NCBI RefSeq assembly: GCF_900187565.1
Contig: NZ_FYED01000019.1
Span: 1 to 64,000 of the forward strand
DNA length: 64,000 bases
Direction: 5' to 3'
From: Pseudomonas sp. Irchel 3A7
GTDB lineage: Bacteria > Pseudomonadota > Gammaproteobacteria > Pseudomonadales > Pseudomonadaceae
Shown: piece by piece, positions 20,737-29,078 of the stretch
Numbering within the stretch: the stretch's first letter is position 1
Layout of the letters: the number at the start of each line of letters is the position of its first letter
Translations under genes and position numbers: made by a program
Notes under the pieces: model-generated
Told to the model about the DNA's origin: nothing
What the model saw: the letters and a program-made list of their open reading frames with translations, nothing else
Databases searched by the model: none

Positions 20737-21546
20737 ATGGACCTCAATCAGGCTTACAACAACGTCGCAGCCGTCGGCAATTTTCCACAGATCATGCAGC
20801 GGTTTCGCCAGCGCAGCGCCGAGACTTATGCACGCCACGCCTGGCAGCGCGACGTGACCTATGGCAATGCCATGCGCGAGCGTTTCGACTGGTACGCCCA
20901 GGCGGATGCCGGGGCGCCGACGCTGCTGTTCATTCATGGCGGTTACTGGCAGGCCTCGGACAAGGACGACTACGCCTTCATCGCCGAGGGCCTGATCGAG
21001 TCCGGCTTCAATATCGGTTTGCTGGAATACACCCTGGCGCCCGAGGCGAGCATGGCCACCATCGTCGACCAGATCGGCAAGGCGCTGGACCACCTGCTGG
21101 CGCAGCGCGAAGTCTTGAACATCGGTCAACAGGTGGTGCTGTGCGGGCACTCGGCCGGTGGCCATCTGAGTGCACTGCATCGCCGGCATCCGCTGGTGAG
21201 CCTGGCCATGCCGATCAGCGGCCTGATGGAGCTCGAACCCATCAGCCGCTGCTGGCTGAACGACAAGCTGCGACTGAGCGAAGAGGACATCCAGCGCTAT
21301 AGCCCGCAAAGGCTGATCGGCGCCGGTGCACCGCTGCTGGTGACCGTGGGTGGGGATGAGTTGCCAGAGTTGATCCGCCACTCGCGCGACTACGCCAGTG
21401 CCTGTCGCGAGGCCGGGCAGGCCGTGAGCCTTGTCGAGCTTGCAGGCTGTCATCACTTTGCGGTGCTGGACGATCTGGCCAGGGCGGATGGCGAACAGTT
21501 GCGTGCTTTGTTGGCACTTCTGAAGGTGACACATTCAACCGGATAA
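20737..21546 (+). CDS. Alpha/beta hydrolase, arylformamidase (kynurenine formamidase)-like
   Basis: 269 residues, alpha/beta hydrolase fold. It has the oxyanion-hole motif HGGYWQ (67-72) and the nucleophile elbow GHSAGG with Ser139. Acid and base candidates are in VTVGGDELPE and AGCHHFAVL. HGGYW with GHSAG is the hallmark of the animal-type arylformamidase subfamily, which cleaves N-formylkynurenine and other N-acyl anilines. It is the last gene of the antABC-transporter run, 6 bases after the LivF-like gene. A role in releasing a free aryl amine such as anthranilate from an N-acyl or lactam precursor is plausible inference; a different ester or amide substrate is possible. Confidence 0.72.
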   Translation: MDLNQAYNNVAAVGNFPQIMQRFRQRSAETYARHAWQRDVTYGNAMRERFDWYAQADAGAPTLLFIHGGYWQASDKDDYAFIAEGLIESGFNIGLLEYTLAPEASMATIVDQIGKALDHLLAQREVLNIGQQVVLCGHSAGGHLSALHRRHPLVSLAMPISGLMELEPISRCWLNDKLRLSEEDIQRYSPQRLIGAGAPLLVTVGGDELPELIRHSRDYASACREAGQAVSLVELAGCHHFAVLDDLARADGEQLRALLALLKVTHSTG

Positions 21547-21567
21547 CACGCGTTACCGTTAACGTCC

Positions 21568-21632
21568 ATCGCGAGCGAGCTCGCTCCTACAGGCATTGCG
21601 CAGCCCTTTGTGGGAGCGAGCCTGCTCGCGAA
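21568..21632. repeat. REP pair, one arm degenerate
   Basis: TCGCGAGCGAGCTCGCTCCTAC and the inverted TGTGGGAGCGAGCCTGCTCGCGA separated by about 18 bases. It splits the ant/transporter operon from the second oxygenase operon. Confidence 0.85.
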
Positions 21633-21796
21633 AAAACGCCCGGACGCCGCAGTCATTCAGGCAGGCCGCGTTATCGAAGACGCCCATCGCGCCCGTCAAT
21701 CACTCTCGCCAGATGTGGATACAGGTTTGCCGTTTGCGGCTTTTTTGACCCTCTCAGGCTTCATACAGTGACTACGAATTCAGACAGGAATTGCGT

Positions 21797-22741
21797 ATGT
21801 CCAGCCTCTCGCTCAGGGTCCAACAGATCGACCCCCTGACTCCCAGAATCCGCCGCGTACTGCTGGTGTCCAGCGCCGCCCAGCCACTGCCGGGCTTCAC
21901 CGCCGGGGCACATCTGGAGCTGCATGTGCCTGGCAGCCGCGCGCAACGCAGGGCCTATTCGCTGGTCAACCTGCCCGACGGTGAACACTACGAAATCGCC
22001 GTCCAGCTCGAAGAGGCCAGTACCGGCGGATCGCGTTGGGTGCACTCGCTCAAGGTCGGCGACGAACTGCTGGCCAATGCGCCCCGCAACCACTTCCCAC
22101 TGTGTGAAAACACCGAGCATGCGCTGCTGATCGCCGGCGGCATCGGCATCACGCCCATGCTGGGCATGGCCCGGTCGCTGCAAGCGGCGGGCAGGCCCTT
22201 CACCCTGCACTACGCCGGTCGCGATGAAGCACAGATGGCCTATCTGCCAGAGGCCCGCGCCTGCCAGGACAACCATTGCTGGATCAGCGGCGGCGACCCG
22301 CAAAAGCGCTTCCCCGCCGCCACGATCCTGGCCGCGCCAAGGCCCGGCCTGCACCTCTACATCTGCGGTCCGAGCGCCATGCTCAACAGTGTGTTGGCCT
22401 GCGCTCGCGAACAGGGTTGGGCCGAGGATCACCTGCATTACGAACTGTTCAGCGGCGCCCTGGAAATGGCCAGCGATCAAGGCTTTGAAGTACTGCTGCG
22501 CGAAACCGGCGTGAACCTGCAAGTGGCGGCCGGGCAAAGCGTGCTGGACGCCATGCTCCAGGCCGGCCTGGACCCGATGTTCGATTGCCGACGAGGTGAC
22601 TGCGGCGTATGCGTCGCCCAGGTCATCGACGGTCAGCCCGATCACCGCGACATCTGCCTGTCGGAGCGCGACCGCGCCAGCGGCAGTTTCTGCACCTGTG
22701 TCTCCCGTGCCAGCAGCGCGCTGCTGGTGCTCGATCTGTGA
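21797..22741 (+). CDS. PDR/VanB-type Rieske oxygenase reductase
   Basis: 314 residues. The order is FMN domain (RRAYSLVNLPDGEHYEIAVQ), NAD domain (LLIAGGIGITPMLGMARSL; CGPSAMLNSVL) and a C-terminal plant-type [2Fe-2S] domain (CRRGDCGVCVAQV with a later Cys in FCTCVSRA). This is the phthalate dioxygenase reductase / VanB arrangement, unlike AntC, which has the ferredoxin first. It would transfer electrons from NADH to the Rieske oxygenase encoded 17 bases downstream. CAGGAA before the ATG at 21797 fixes the start. First gene of the second catabolic operon. Confidence 0.9.
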   Translation: MSSLSLRVQQIDPLTPRIRRVLLVSSAAQPLPGFTAGAHLELHVPGSRAQRRAYSLVNLPDGEHYEIAVQLEEASTGGSRWVHSLKVGDELLANAPRNHFPLCENTEHALLIAGGIGITPMLGMARSLQAAGRPFTLHYAGRDEAQMAYLPEARACQDNHCWISGGDPQKRFPAATILAAPRPGLHLYICGPSAMLNSVLACAREQGWAEDHLHYELFSGALEMASDQGFEVLLRETGVNLQVAAGQSVLDAMLQAGLDPMFDCRRGDCGVCVAQVIDGQPDHRDICLSERDRASGSFCTCVSRASSALLVLDL

Positions 22742-22758
22742 CAAGCCGAGGACTTCCC

Positions 22759-24090
22759 GTGATACCGACCAACGAGCAAATCGCTGCCTTGATCCGCGAG
22801 GACAGCGTACACAAGAGCGTCTACACCGACCCGACCCTGTTCAAGCTGGAGATGGAGCGCATCTACGGCAACGCCTGGATCTACGTCGGCCATGAAAGCC
22901 AGGTCAAGCACCCCGGCGACTACCACACCACGCGCATCGGCGATCAGGACGTGATCATGGTGCGCGGCGCCAACCAGCAGGTCAGCGTGCTGTACAACCG
23001 CTGCCCGCACAAAGGCGCCAAACTGGTGGCCGACGGTGACGGCAGTGTCGGCAAATTCTTCCGCTGCCCGTACCACGCCTGGACCTTCAAACTCGACGGC
23101 CAGCATCTGTCGGCACCGCTCAAGAGCGGTTTCGAAGGCACCTGCTACGATCCCAAGCACCCGGATTTCTCCATGGTCAGCGTCGCCCGCGTCGAGGCTT
23201 ATCGCGGCTTCGTGTTCGCCAGCCAGGCGGCGTTCGGACCGGACCTCAAAGCATTCCTGGGCGGCGTCATCACCTCCATCGACAACCTCTGCGACCGTTC
23301 GCCGGTCGGTGAAGTCGAAGTAGCTGGCGGCATCTTCCGCGTTCAGCAGCGCTCGAACTGGAAAGTCTTCTACGAGAACCTGCACGACACCATGCACGCC
23401 CGCGTGACCCACGAATCGTCGGTCGACGCTGCGCGTGACGAAGCCCAGGCCATCGGCGAAATGCCCTTCGAGCTGTTGATCATGGACGGCAATGGCGAGC
23501 CCTACGACTTCTGGGAAAAGCTCGAACTGCGCGCCTACCACAACGGCCACGGCTACATGGAGGCGATCTTCGACCCGAGCGCCGCCGAGCGCGACGAGGT
23601 CTCCCGCGCCCACTTCGAATGCCTGAGCCAGGCCTACGGCGAGCAGCGCGCCAAGGAGATCCTGGGCATGAACCGCCACAACACGGTGATCTACGGCAGT
23701 GGCTCGCCGCACACAGTGTTCATGCAATTCCGGGTGATCCGTCCGATCGCCGTGGACCAGACCATGGTCGAGATCCAGACCTTCCGCTGCAAAGGCGCTC
23801 CGGATGCGGTGTTCGACCGCGCACTGACCTACGCCAACGTCATCAACTCGCCCTCCTCCAACGTGATGCCCGATGACGTCGAAGTCTATGCCCGCTGCCA
23901 GGAAGGCAACATGACCCGCGGTGGAGAGTGGATCAGCATGCATCGCTATGTCGGTACCGATAAGCCGCTGGAAGACGGCGCGGTGTCCACAAACGGCACC
24001 AGCGAATTGCCGATGCGCAACCAGTTCGCCGCCTGGAAACAGTTCATGACCGCCACCCTGATTGCCAAGGAGAGCACCCATGCTGCTTGA
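22759..24090 (+). CDS. Rieske ring-hydroxylating oxygenase, alpha subunit (second system)
   Basis: 443 residues beginning at GTG 22759 (MIPTNEQIAALIRED) with GAGG at 22748-22751. The Rieske ligands are C82-x-H84 and C103-x2-H106 (RCPHKGAKLV, CPYHAW). The catalytic iron triad is D210, H213 and H218 in NLHDTMHARVTHES. It is distinct from AntA and belongs to the alpha-beta oxygenases related to those of indole-acetate, salicylate and amine-substituted aromatics. A frame extension of 50 codons upstream overlaps the reductase gene and lacks family similarity. It is coupled to its beta subunit by an 11-base overlap. The substrate is unknown; context favours one that yields anthranilate or another aryl amine. 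Confidence 0.9.
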   Translation: MIPTNEQIAALIREDSVHKSVYTDPTLFKLEMERIYGNAWIYVGHESQVKHPGDYHTTRIGDQDVIMVRGANQQVSVLYNRCPHKGAKLVADGDGSVGKFFRCPYHAWTFKLDGQHLSAPLKSGFEGTCYDPKHPDFSMVSVARVEAYRGFVFASQAAFGPDLKAFLGGVITSIDNLCDRSPVGEVEVAGGIFRVQQRSNWKVFYENLHDTMHARVTHESSVDAARDEAQAIGEMPFELLIMDGNGEPYDFWEKLELRAYHNGHGYMEAIFDPSAAERDEVSRAHFECLSQAYGEQRAKEILGMNRHNTVIYGSGSPHTVFMQFRVIRPIAVDQTMVEIQTFRCKGAPDAVFDRALTYANVINSPSSNVMPDDVEVYARCQEGNMTRGGEWISMHRYVGTDKPLEDGAVSTNGTSELPMRNQFAAWKQFMTATLIAKESTHAA

Positions 24091-24613
24091 CCGCCGAATC
24101 GACGTCGACACCCGCCGGTTGACCCCCGCCCAGGTTCCCGTCGAGACCCTGCGCCAGATCGAACAGTTTCTGTATCAGGAGGCGCGCCTGCTGGATGAGC
24201 GACGTTTCTGGGAATGGGACAAGCTGTTCACCGACACCGGCATGTACTGGGTGCCACACAAGCACGAGCAAGCCAACCCGTTCGACCATATCTCGCTGTT
24301 CTGGGAAAACCGCATGCTGCGCGAGGTGCGGATCCGCCGGGTGGAAAACGCCCGCAACTGGTCGCAGCAACCGCAGACCCAAACCGCCCACCTGGTCGGC
24401 AATGTGATGGTCGAGGGTCTCGATGCCCAGGGCCTGCTGGTGGTCAGCGCCAGCTTCCAGTACAGCGAGTGGCGCCTGGAACAACGCCAGCTCGCCGGCC
24501 GCTACACCTATAAATTGGCCCCTCGGCAAAGCGGTGGCTGGCAGATCCAGCTCAAGCGCGTGGACCTCATCAACTGCAACGATGTGTTCGCCAACCTTGA
24601 GGTATTCGTGTGA
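24080..24613 (+). CDS. Ring-hydroxylating oxygenase, beta subunit (second system)
   Basis: 177 residues from MLLDRRIDVDTRRLTPAQVP. NTF2-like beta-subunit features are IEQFLYQEARLLDERRFWEW, TDTGMYWVPHKHE and a C-terminal LIKRVDLINCND-like strand (LKRVDLINCNDVFANLEVFV). It begins inside the alpha gene, and its stop overlaps the ATG of the next gene (TGATG), so translation of alpha, beta and the following gene is chained. Confidence 0.88.
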   Translation: MLLDRRIDVDTRRLTPAQVPVETLRQIEQFLYQEARLLDERRFWEWDKLFTDTGMYWVPHKHEQANPFDHISLFWENRMLREVRIRRVENARNWSQQPQTQTAHLVGNVMVEGLDAQGLLVVSASFQYSEWRLEQRQLAGRYTYKLAPRQSGGWQIQLKRVDLINCNDVFANLEVFV

Positions 24614-25206
24614 TGAACGCGCCGGTGGTGATCGCCCTGCACTATCAGAACGACGTGTTGCACCCCGAAGGCAAGATTCGGGTCGGGCTGGGGACCGATG
24701 ACAGCGTGCGTGCCGGGCTGCTCGACGCTGCCGGCCGACTGCTCGCCGGGGCGCGCGCCAAGGGCTGGCCGATCGTCCACGTGCGCGTGGCATTCCGGGC
24801 GGACTACGCCGACCTGATCCAGAACGCGCCGATTCTGCGCAGCGTCGCCTCCATCGGCGCGGCACAGGAAGGCAGTTGGGGCGCGGAGTTCCTCAGCGCC
24901 CTGGCACCGCTGGACAGCCGCCGCGAGTTCGTCGTCACCCATAACCGGATCAATGCCTTTTATGGCTCACCGCTGGAAACCCTGGTGCGCCAGTTCAATC
25001 CTTCGCACCTGTTGATCGCTGGCGTAGCGACCCACTCGGTGGTGGAAAGTACGGTGCGCCATGCGGTGGATTGCGGTTTCGAGGTGACGGTGGCGGCCGA
25101 TGCCTGCGCCAGCGCGGACAGCGGCGCGCATGCCGCCTCGCTGGCGAGCATGGCGCTGATCGCCCGTATCAGTCACGTCAACGAAGCACTGGAGGACTTG
25201 GCATGA
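24613..25206 (+). CDS. Isochorismatase-fold hydrolase with altered catalytic residues
   Basis: 197 residues, cysteine-hydrolase (isochorismatase-like) fold: VIALHYQNDVLHP at the start, then NRINAFYGSPLETLVRQF and GVATHSVVESTVRHAVDCGFEVTVAADACAS. In typical members the triad is Asp-Lys-Cys. Here Asp14 is kept, the Lys position reads His110 (VVTHNRINAF), and the Cys position reads Val143 (GVATHSVVEST). True isochorismatases also lack the Cys, so the protein may still catalyse an acid-base hydrolysis, or it may be a binding protein. It is chained to the beta-subunit stop and to the SDR gene (ATGA overlap), so it is part of the same pathway. Confidence 0.82.
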   Translation: MNAPVVIALHYQNDVLHPEGKIRVGLGTDDSVRAGLLDAAGRLLAGARAKGWPIVHVRVAFRADYADLIQNAPILRSVASIGAAQEGSWGAEFLSALAPLDSRREFVVTHNRINAFYGSPLETLVRQFNPSHLLIAGVATHSVVESTVRHAVDCGFEVTVAADACASADSGAHAASLASMALIARISHVNEALEDLA

Positions 25207-25988
25207 TGCTCGAAGGCAAAGTGGCGATTGTGACCGGCAGCACCCAGGGGCTGGGCCTGGACATCGCTCGGCAGCTGTTGGCCGAAGGGGCCCGTGTGAT
25301 GCTGGTGGGGCGCAACGCCGACAGTGGGCAGGCCTTGGCGCGCGCATTGGATTGCGGGTTTTGTGTCTGCGACGTGGAGCGCGACGAAGACATCGATGCC
25401 TGCATCGCCGCCACGCTGGCCCGCTTCGGCAGGCTCGACATCCTGGTCAACAACGCCTGCCTGTACGCCGATCAGGGCCTGGCCTCGGACCGCGCGCAGT
25501 GGCTCAAAACCCTGAACGTCAATCTGGTGTCGGCGGCGATCTTCACCCAGAAGGCCGCCGTGCACCTGCCCGGCGGCGTGGTGATCAACATCGGCAGTAC
25601 TGGCGGCAAATTCGGCGCAGCCGGGCGCGCACTCTACCCCGCGTCCAAGGCCGGCATTCTGCAACTGACGAAAAACCTGGCCATGACCCTGGCCCCGCAG
25701 CAAATCCGGGTACTGAGCGTATCCCCGGCCTGGACCTGGTCGCCCAGCGTCGCCGAGTTCAGCGACAACGATCCGCAGCTGGCCGATCGGGTCGGCGCGC
25801 CCTTTCATCCGCTGGGGCGCATCGGCCGGGGCCATGAGATCGGTAGCGTGGTGGCCTTTCTGTGCAGCGCCGGGGCCAGCTGGATGACCGGTGTCGATGT
25901 GCCGGTGGATGGCGGCTTTTCGATTCTCGGGCCCGACCGTGGCGTGTCTCCGCGCGTGTGGTTCCAACAACACCGTGACAGCCAATAA
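25203..25988 (+). CDS. Short-chain dehydrogenase/reductase (SDR)
   Basis: 261 residues, classical SDR. The cofactor motif is TGSTQGLG (TGxxxGxG), followed by NNA in LVNNACLYAD, the catalytic Ser in INIGSTGG and YPASK (YxxxK). The C-terminus has the enoyl-reductase-like VDVPVDGGFSILG. It could oxidise the cis-diol or alcohol made by the Rieske oxygenase, or reduce a ketone intermediate; the sequence does not decide. It overlaps the previous stop by 4 bases. An ATG three bases downstream (25206) is an equally possible start. Confidence 0.88.
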   Translation: MMLEGKVAIVTGSTQGLGLDIARQLLAEGARVMLVGRNADSGQALARALDCGFCVCDVERDEDIDACIAATLARFGRLDILVNNACLYADQGLASDRAQWLKTLNVNLVSAAIFTQKAAVHLPGGVVINIGSTGGKFGAAGRALYPASKAGILQLTKNLAMTLAPQQIRVLSVSPAWTWSPSVAEFSDNDPQLADRVGAPFHPLGRIGRGHEIGSVVAFLCSAGASWMTGVDVPVDGGFSILGPDRGVSPRVWFQQHRDSQ

Positions 25989-26016
25989 ACCCTGACAACC
26001 GAATGAGGTAGATGAC

Positions 26017-27249
26017 ATGGGCAAGATGATTGAAATCCGGGCAACGGACAGCAGCGCCACGTTCAGCGGTTACCTGGCCCTGCCGGCCAGTGGCAAGGGT
26101 CCCGGGGTCGTGATCGGCCAGGAGATTTTCGGGATCAACGCCAATATGCGCGCGGTGGCCGATTTCTATGCCGAGGAAGGTTATGTGGCGCTGGTACCGG
26201 ATCTGTTCTGGCGCCTGCACCCGGGCATTGACCTGGGGTACACCGAAGCCGATTTTGCGGTCGCCATCGACCTGTTCCAGCGCCTGGACGTGGACAAGGC
26301 CGTCACCGACATCGACGCCAGCTTCACAGCCCTGCGTGCCCTGCCTGAAGTCGAAGGCGCGGGCCTGGGTTACGTCGGCTTCTGCATGGGTGGCAAGCTG
26401 GCCTGGCTGACCGCCACGCGCACCGATGTTGCCTGCGCCGTCGGCTACTACGGCATGGGCATCGAACACTTGCTGCACGAATCGGAAAACCTCAAGGGTC
26501 GCCTGGTCCTGCACTTCGCCGAAAACGATGGCTATTGCGACGCCAGCGCCCGCGCCCGGATCAGCGAGCACCTGGCCGGCAACGACAAAACCGAAATCTA
26601 CGTCTACCCGGGCGTCGACCACGCCTTCGCCCGAGCCGGGAGCCCACACTACGACAAGCCGGCCTCGCTGATGGCCCATGAACGCAGCATCGCCGCCCTC
26701 AAGCGCGAGATCGGCCCCCACTTCAACCTGTCAGCCCTGTGGGAAGAACACATCCGTCACGAGTTCGACACCCGGGACGTACCCGCCACCATGGCGACCA
26801 TGGTCGCCGAACCCTACGTCAACCATATTCCGACCATGACCGGCGGCGTTGGCGCCAGGGAGCTCAGCCGCTTCTACCAACACCATTTTGTCCACGGCAA
26901 CCCGCCGGACATGAAGCTCATACCGATCTCACGCACCATCGGCGCCCTGCAGATCGTCGATGAATTCATCATGTGCTTCACCCACAGCACCGAAATCGAC
27001 TGGATGCTGCCCAACGTGGCACCGACCGGTAAGTACGTCGAGATTCCGATGCTGGGTGTGATCAAGTTTCGAGGAGACAAGCTGTACCACGAGCATATCT
27101 ACTGGGACCAGGCCAGTGTGCTGGTGCAGATTGGCTTGTTGAACCCCGAAGGGCTGCCGGTGGCGGGAGTGGAAACGGCGAGAAAATTGCTGGATGAACA
27201 ACTGCCGTCCAACACGTTGATGGGGCGCTGGACGCAAAGCGCGCAATAG
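26017..27249 (+). CDS. Dienelactone hydrolase fused to a SnoaL/NTF2-like domain
   Basis: 410 residues in two parts. Residues 1-235 are a dienelactone hydrolase-type alpha/beta hydrolase: Glu36 in GQEIFG, nucleophile Cys123 in GFCMGG, Asp171 in AENDGYCD and His202 in PGVDHAF, the Cys-Asp-His triad of carboxymethylenebutenolidases. Residues about 240-400 are a SnoaL-like (polyketide cyclase/NTF2) domain: ALWEEHIRHEFDTRDVPATM, YVNHIPTMTGG, DEFIMCFTHSTEIDWMLPNV, DKLYHEHIYWDQASVLVQIGLL. The fusion suggests hydrolysis of a lactone or enol ester produced in the pathway. It ends the operon and is followed by a strong terminator. Start ATG 26017, after a TGAGGTAG ribosome site. Confidence 0.88.
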   Translation: MGKMIEIRATDSSATFSGYLALPASGKGPGVVIGQEIFGINANMRAVADFYAEEGYVALVPDLFWRLHPGIDLGYTEADFAVAIDLFQRLDVDKAVTDIDASFTALRALPEVEGAGLGYVGFCMGGKLAWLTATRTDVACAVGYYGMGIEHLLHESENLKGRLVLHFAENDGYCDASARARISEHLAGNDKTEIYVYPGVDHAFARAGSPHYDKPASLMAHERSIAALKREIGPHFNLSALWEEHIRHEFDTRDVPATMATMVAEPYVNHIPTMTGGVGARELSRFYQHHFVHGNPPDMKLIPISRTIGALQIVDEFIMCFTHSTEIDWMLPNVAPTGKYVEIPMLGVIKFRGDKLYHEHIYWDQASVLVQIGLLNPEGLPVAGVETARKLLDEQLPSNTLMGRWTQSAQ

Positions 27250-27263
27250 AGACCCATCAATGC

Positions 27264-27300
27264 AAAAGGCCGATCTGTCACGCAACAGATCGGCCTTTTT
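27264..27300. terminator. Terminator between the catabolic operon and the NCS2 gene
   Basis: AAAAGGCCGATCTGT / ACAGATCGGCCTTTTT: a near-perfect 12-bp stem flanked by A-run and T-run, so it serves both convergent genes. Confidence 0.93.
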
Positions 27301-27315
27301 GCATTCGATCAAACG

Positions 27316-28833
27316 TCAGACATGCTCACTGCTTTTCGCATGCACCGCGCGTGGCTCGCCATGCCCGTGGTCCACCTCCACCACCGGAATTTCCTTGCCG
27401 TCGCAGTCATGCAGCTTGCCGTCGCTGAAGTAATCCCCTTCGCGCAACGCCGCCAGATCCTGATAGCGCAGGACCCGTTCGGTCCCTGCCGCAAACACCG
27501 ACTGCTGGTCGGAGTTGCCGGCCGTGAGGTGGTTGAAAGCCAGGTTCAGCACAATCGCCATGATTGCCGAGGAGCTGATGCCCGAGTGGAAGATTGTGGC
27601 GAACCAGCTTGGGAAGTGGTCGTAGAAGTTCGGTGCGGCGATCGGGATCATGCCGAAGCCGATGGAGGTGGCGACAATGATCAGGTTGACGTTGTTGCGG
27701 TAGTCGACCTTGGACAGGGTGCGGATGCCACTGGCGGCCACGGTGCCAAACAGCACGATACCGGCGCCGCCGAGGACGGAGGTCGGCACGGCGGCGATGA
27801 CCCGCCCCATGAATGGCAACAGGCCGAGAATCACCAGGAACAGGCCGCCGGTGGCCACCACATATCGACTCTTGATCCCGGTTACCGCCACCAGCCCGAC
27901 GTTCTGGGCGAAGGCGCTTTGGGTGAAGGAACCGAAGATCGGCGCGATCATGCTCGACAACATGTCGGCACGCAGGCCGTTACCCAGGCGCTTGGAGTCG
28001 ACCTTGGTGTCGATGATCTCACCGACCGCCAGGATGTCCGCCGAGGTTTCCACCAGGGTCACCATGACCACGATGCACATCGACAGGATGGCGGCGAAGT
28101 GGAAGGTCGGCATGCCGAAGTGGAACGGCGTCGGGAAGCCGAACATCGGGCCTTGAGTCACCGACGAGAAGTCCGCCATGCCCAGGAACACCGCGATGAT
28201 CGTGCCGATGACCATCGCCAGCAGGATCGACAGCCGGGAGATGGTTGCGCTGCCGATTTTGCTCAAGAACAGCACCAGCACCAGGGTCACCGCCGCCAGG
28301 CCGATATTGGCCATGCTGCCGAATTCCGGGGCATGGCTGTTGCCGCCCATGGCCCAGCGTGCAGCCACCGGCATCAACGTCAGGCCGATGGTGGTGATCA
28401 CGATCCCCGTGACCAGCGGCGGAAAGAACTTGGTGATCCGCGAGAACACCGGCGTGATCAGCAAGCCGATCAGGGACGCCGCAATCACCGCCCCCAGAAT
28501 CGACTGAAACCCGCCCTCGCCCCCACTGCTGACGATCGCCACCATGGTCGCGACGCCAGAGAACGACACGCCCTGCACCAGCGGCAACTGACAACCGAAA
28601 AACGGCAAGCCCAGGGTTTGCAGCAACGTGGCCAGCCCCCCCGCAAACAATGAAGCAGCAATCAACAAACCAATGTCCGCCGGCGACAGCCCGGCAGCCT
28701 GACCAATGATCAAAGGCACCGCGACGATGCCACCGTACATGGTCAGAACATGTTGCAGGCCGTAAGCCATATTCGCGCCGATCCCGAGGTTTTCGTCTTC
28801 GGGCCGTTGGTGTGAAACATGGGGCGTTTTCAT
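27316..28833 (-). CDS. NCS2-family nucleobase (xanthine/uric acid) permease
   Basis: 505-residue inner-membrane transporter of the nucleobase-cation symporter-2 family with about 12-14 hydrophobic segments. Landmarks are ANMAYGLQHVLTMYGGIVAVPLIIG (TM1 His), the conserved VETSADILAVGEI (E-T-x-D) and FTQSAFAQNVGLVAVTGIKSRYVV (Q-N-x-G), the substrate-binding signatures of xanthine/urate permeases. The start MKTPHVSHQRPEDENLGIG at 28833 is preferred to the in-frame start at 28923. An unusual hydrophilic C-terminal tail rich in His, Glu and Asp (DHGHGEPRAVHAKSSEHV) is present. Purine rather than uracil is likely. Confidence 0.9.
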   Translation of the reverse strand: MKTPHVSHQRPEDENLGIGANMAYGLQHVLTMYGGIVAVPLIIGQAAGLSPADIGLLIAASLFAGGLATLLQTLGLPFFGCQLPLVQGVSFSGVATMVAIVSSGGEGGFQSILGAVIAASLIGLLITPVFSRITKFFPPLVTGIVITTIGLTLMPVAARWAMGGNSHAPEFGSMANIGLAAVTLVLVLFLSKIGSATISRLSILLAMVIGTIIAVFLGMADFSSVTQGPMFGFPTPFHFGMPTFHFAAILSMCIVVMVTLVETSADILAVGEIIDTKVDSKRLGNGLRADMLSSMIAPIFGSFTQSAFAQNVGLVAVTGIKSRYVVATGGLFLVILGLLPFMGRVIAAVPTSVLGGAGIVLFGTVAASGIRTLSKVDYRNNVNLIIVATSIGFGMIPIAAPNFYDHFPSWFATIFHSGISSSAIMAIVLNLAFNHLTAGNSDQQSVFAAGTERVLRYQDLAALREGDYFSDGKLHDCDGKEIPVVEVDHGHGEPRAVHAKSSEHV

Positions 28834-28901
28834 GTTAGGGGGTTCCCTGGTTTTTGTTATGCGCACACTGTATGCAAGAGTCAGGACAAATGTCCATAGA
28901 C

Positions 28902-28911
28902 TTGTATACAA
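28902..28911. promoter_or_regulatory. Possible GntR-type operator upstream of the NCS2 permease
   Basis: Perfect palindrome TTGTATACAA about 70 bases upstream of the permease ATG, with a related half (TGTATGCAA) near 28869-28877. TTGTATACAA-like sites are bound by FadR-subfamily GntR repressors. No regulator gene is adjacent, so this is inference. Confidence 0.35.
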
Positions 28912-29078
28912 CTTGCCATTCAAATTATGAACGGTTGGTCATGCAGACTGTGTGCCACTGCCCATCAAACCTTGAAATACATCCTCCCGGGCCATTCTCC
29001 TCCGCCCGCTAGTCTTTTCAGTTCCTGTCGACCATCGGTCGTGGTCGCCCTCTTTCATATACATATAAAGTATGCATA

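Noticed and set aside
24960..25151. Frameshift explanation for the missing Cys/Lys in the isochorismatase-fold gene
   Set aside because: The frame is continuous and codon use is normal through both motifs, so substitution rather than frameshift.
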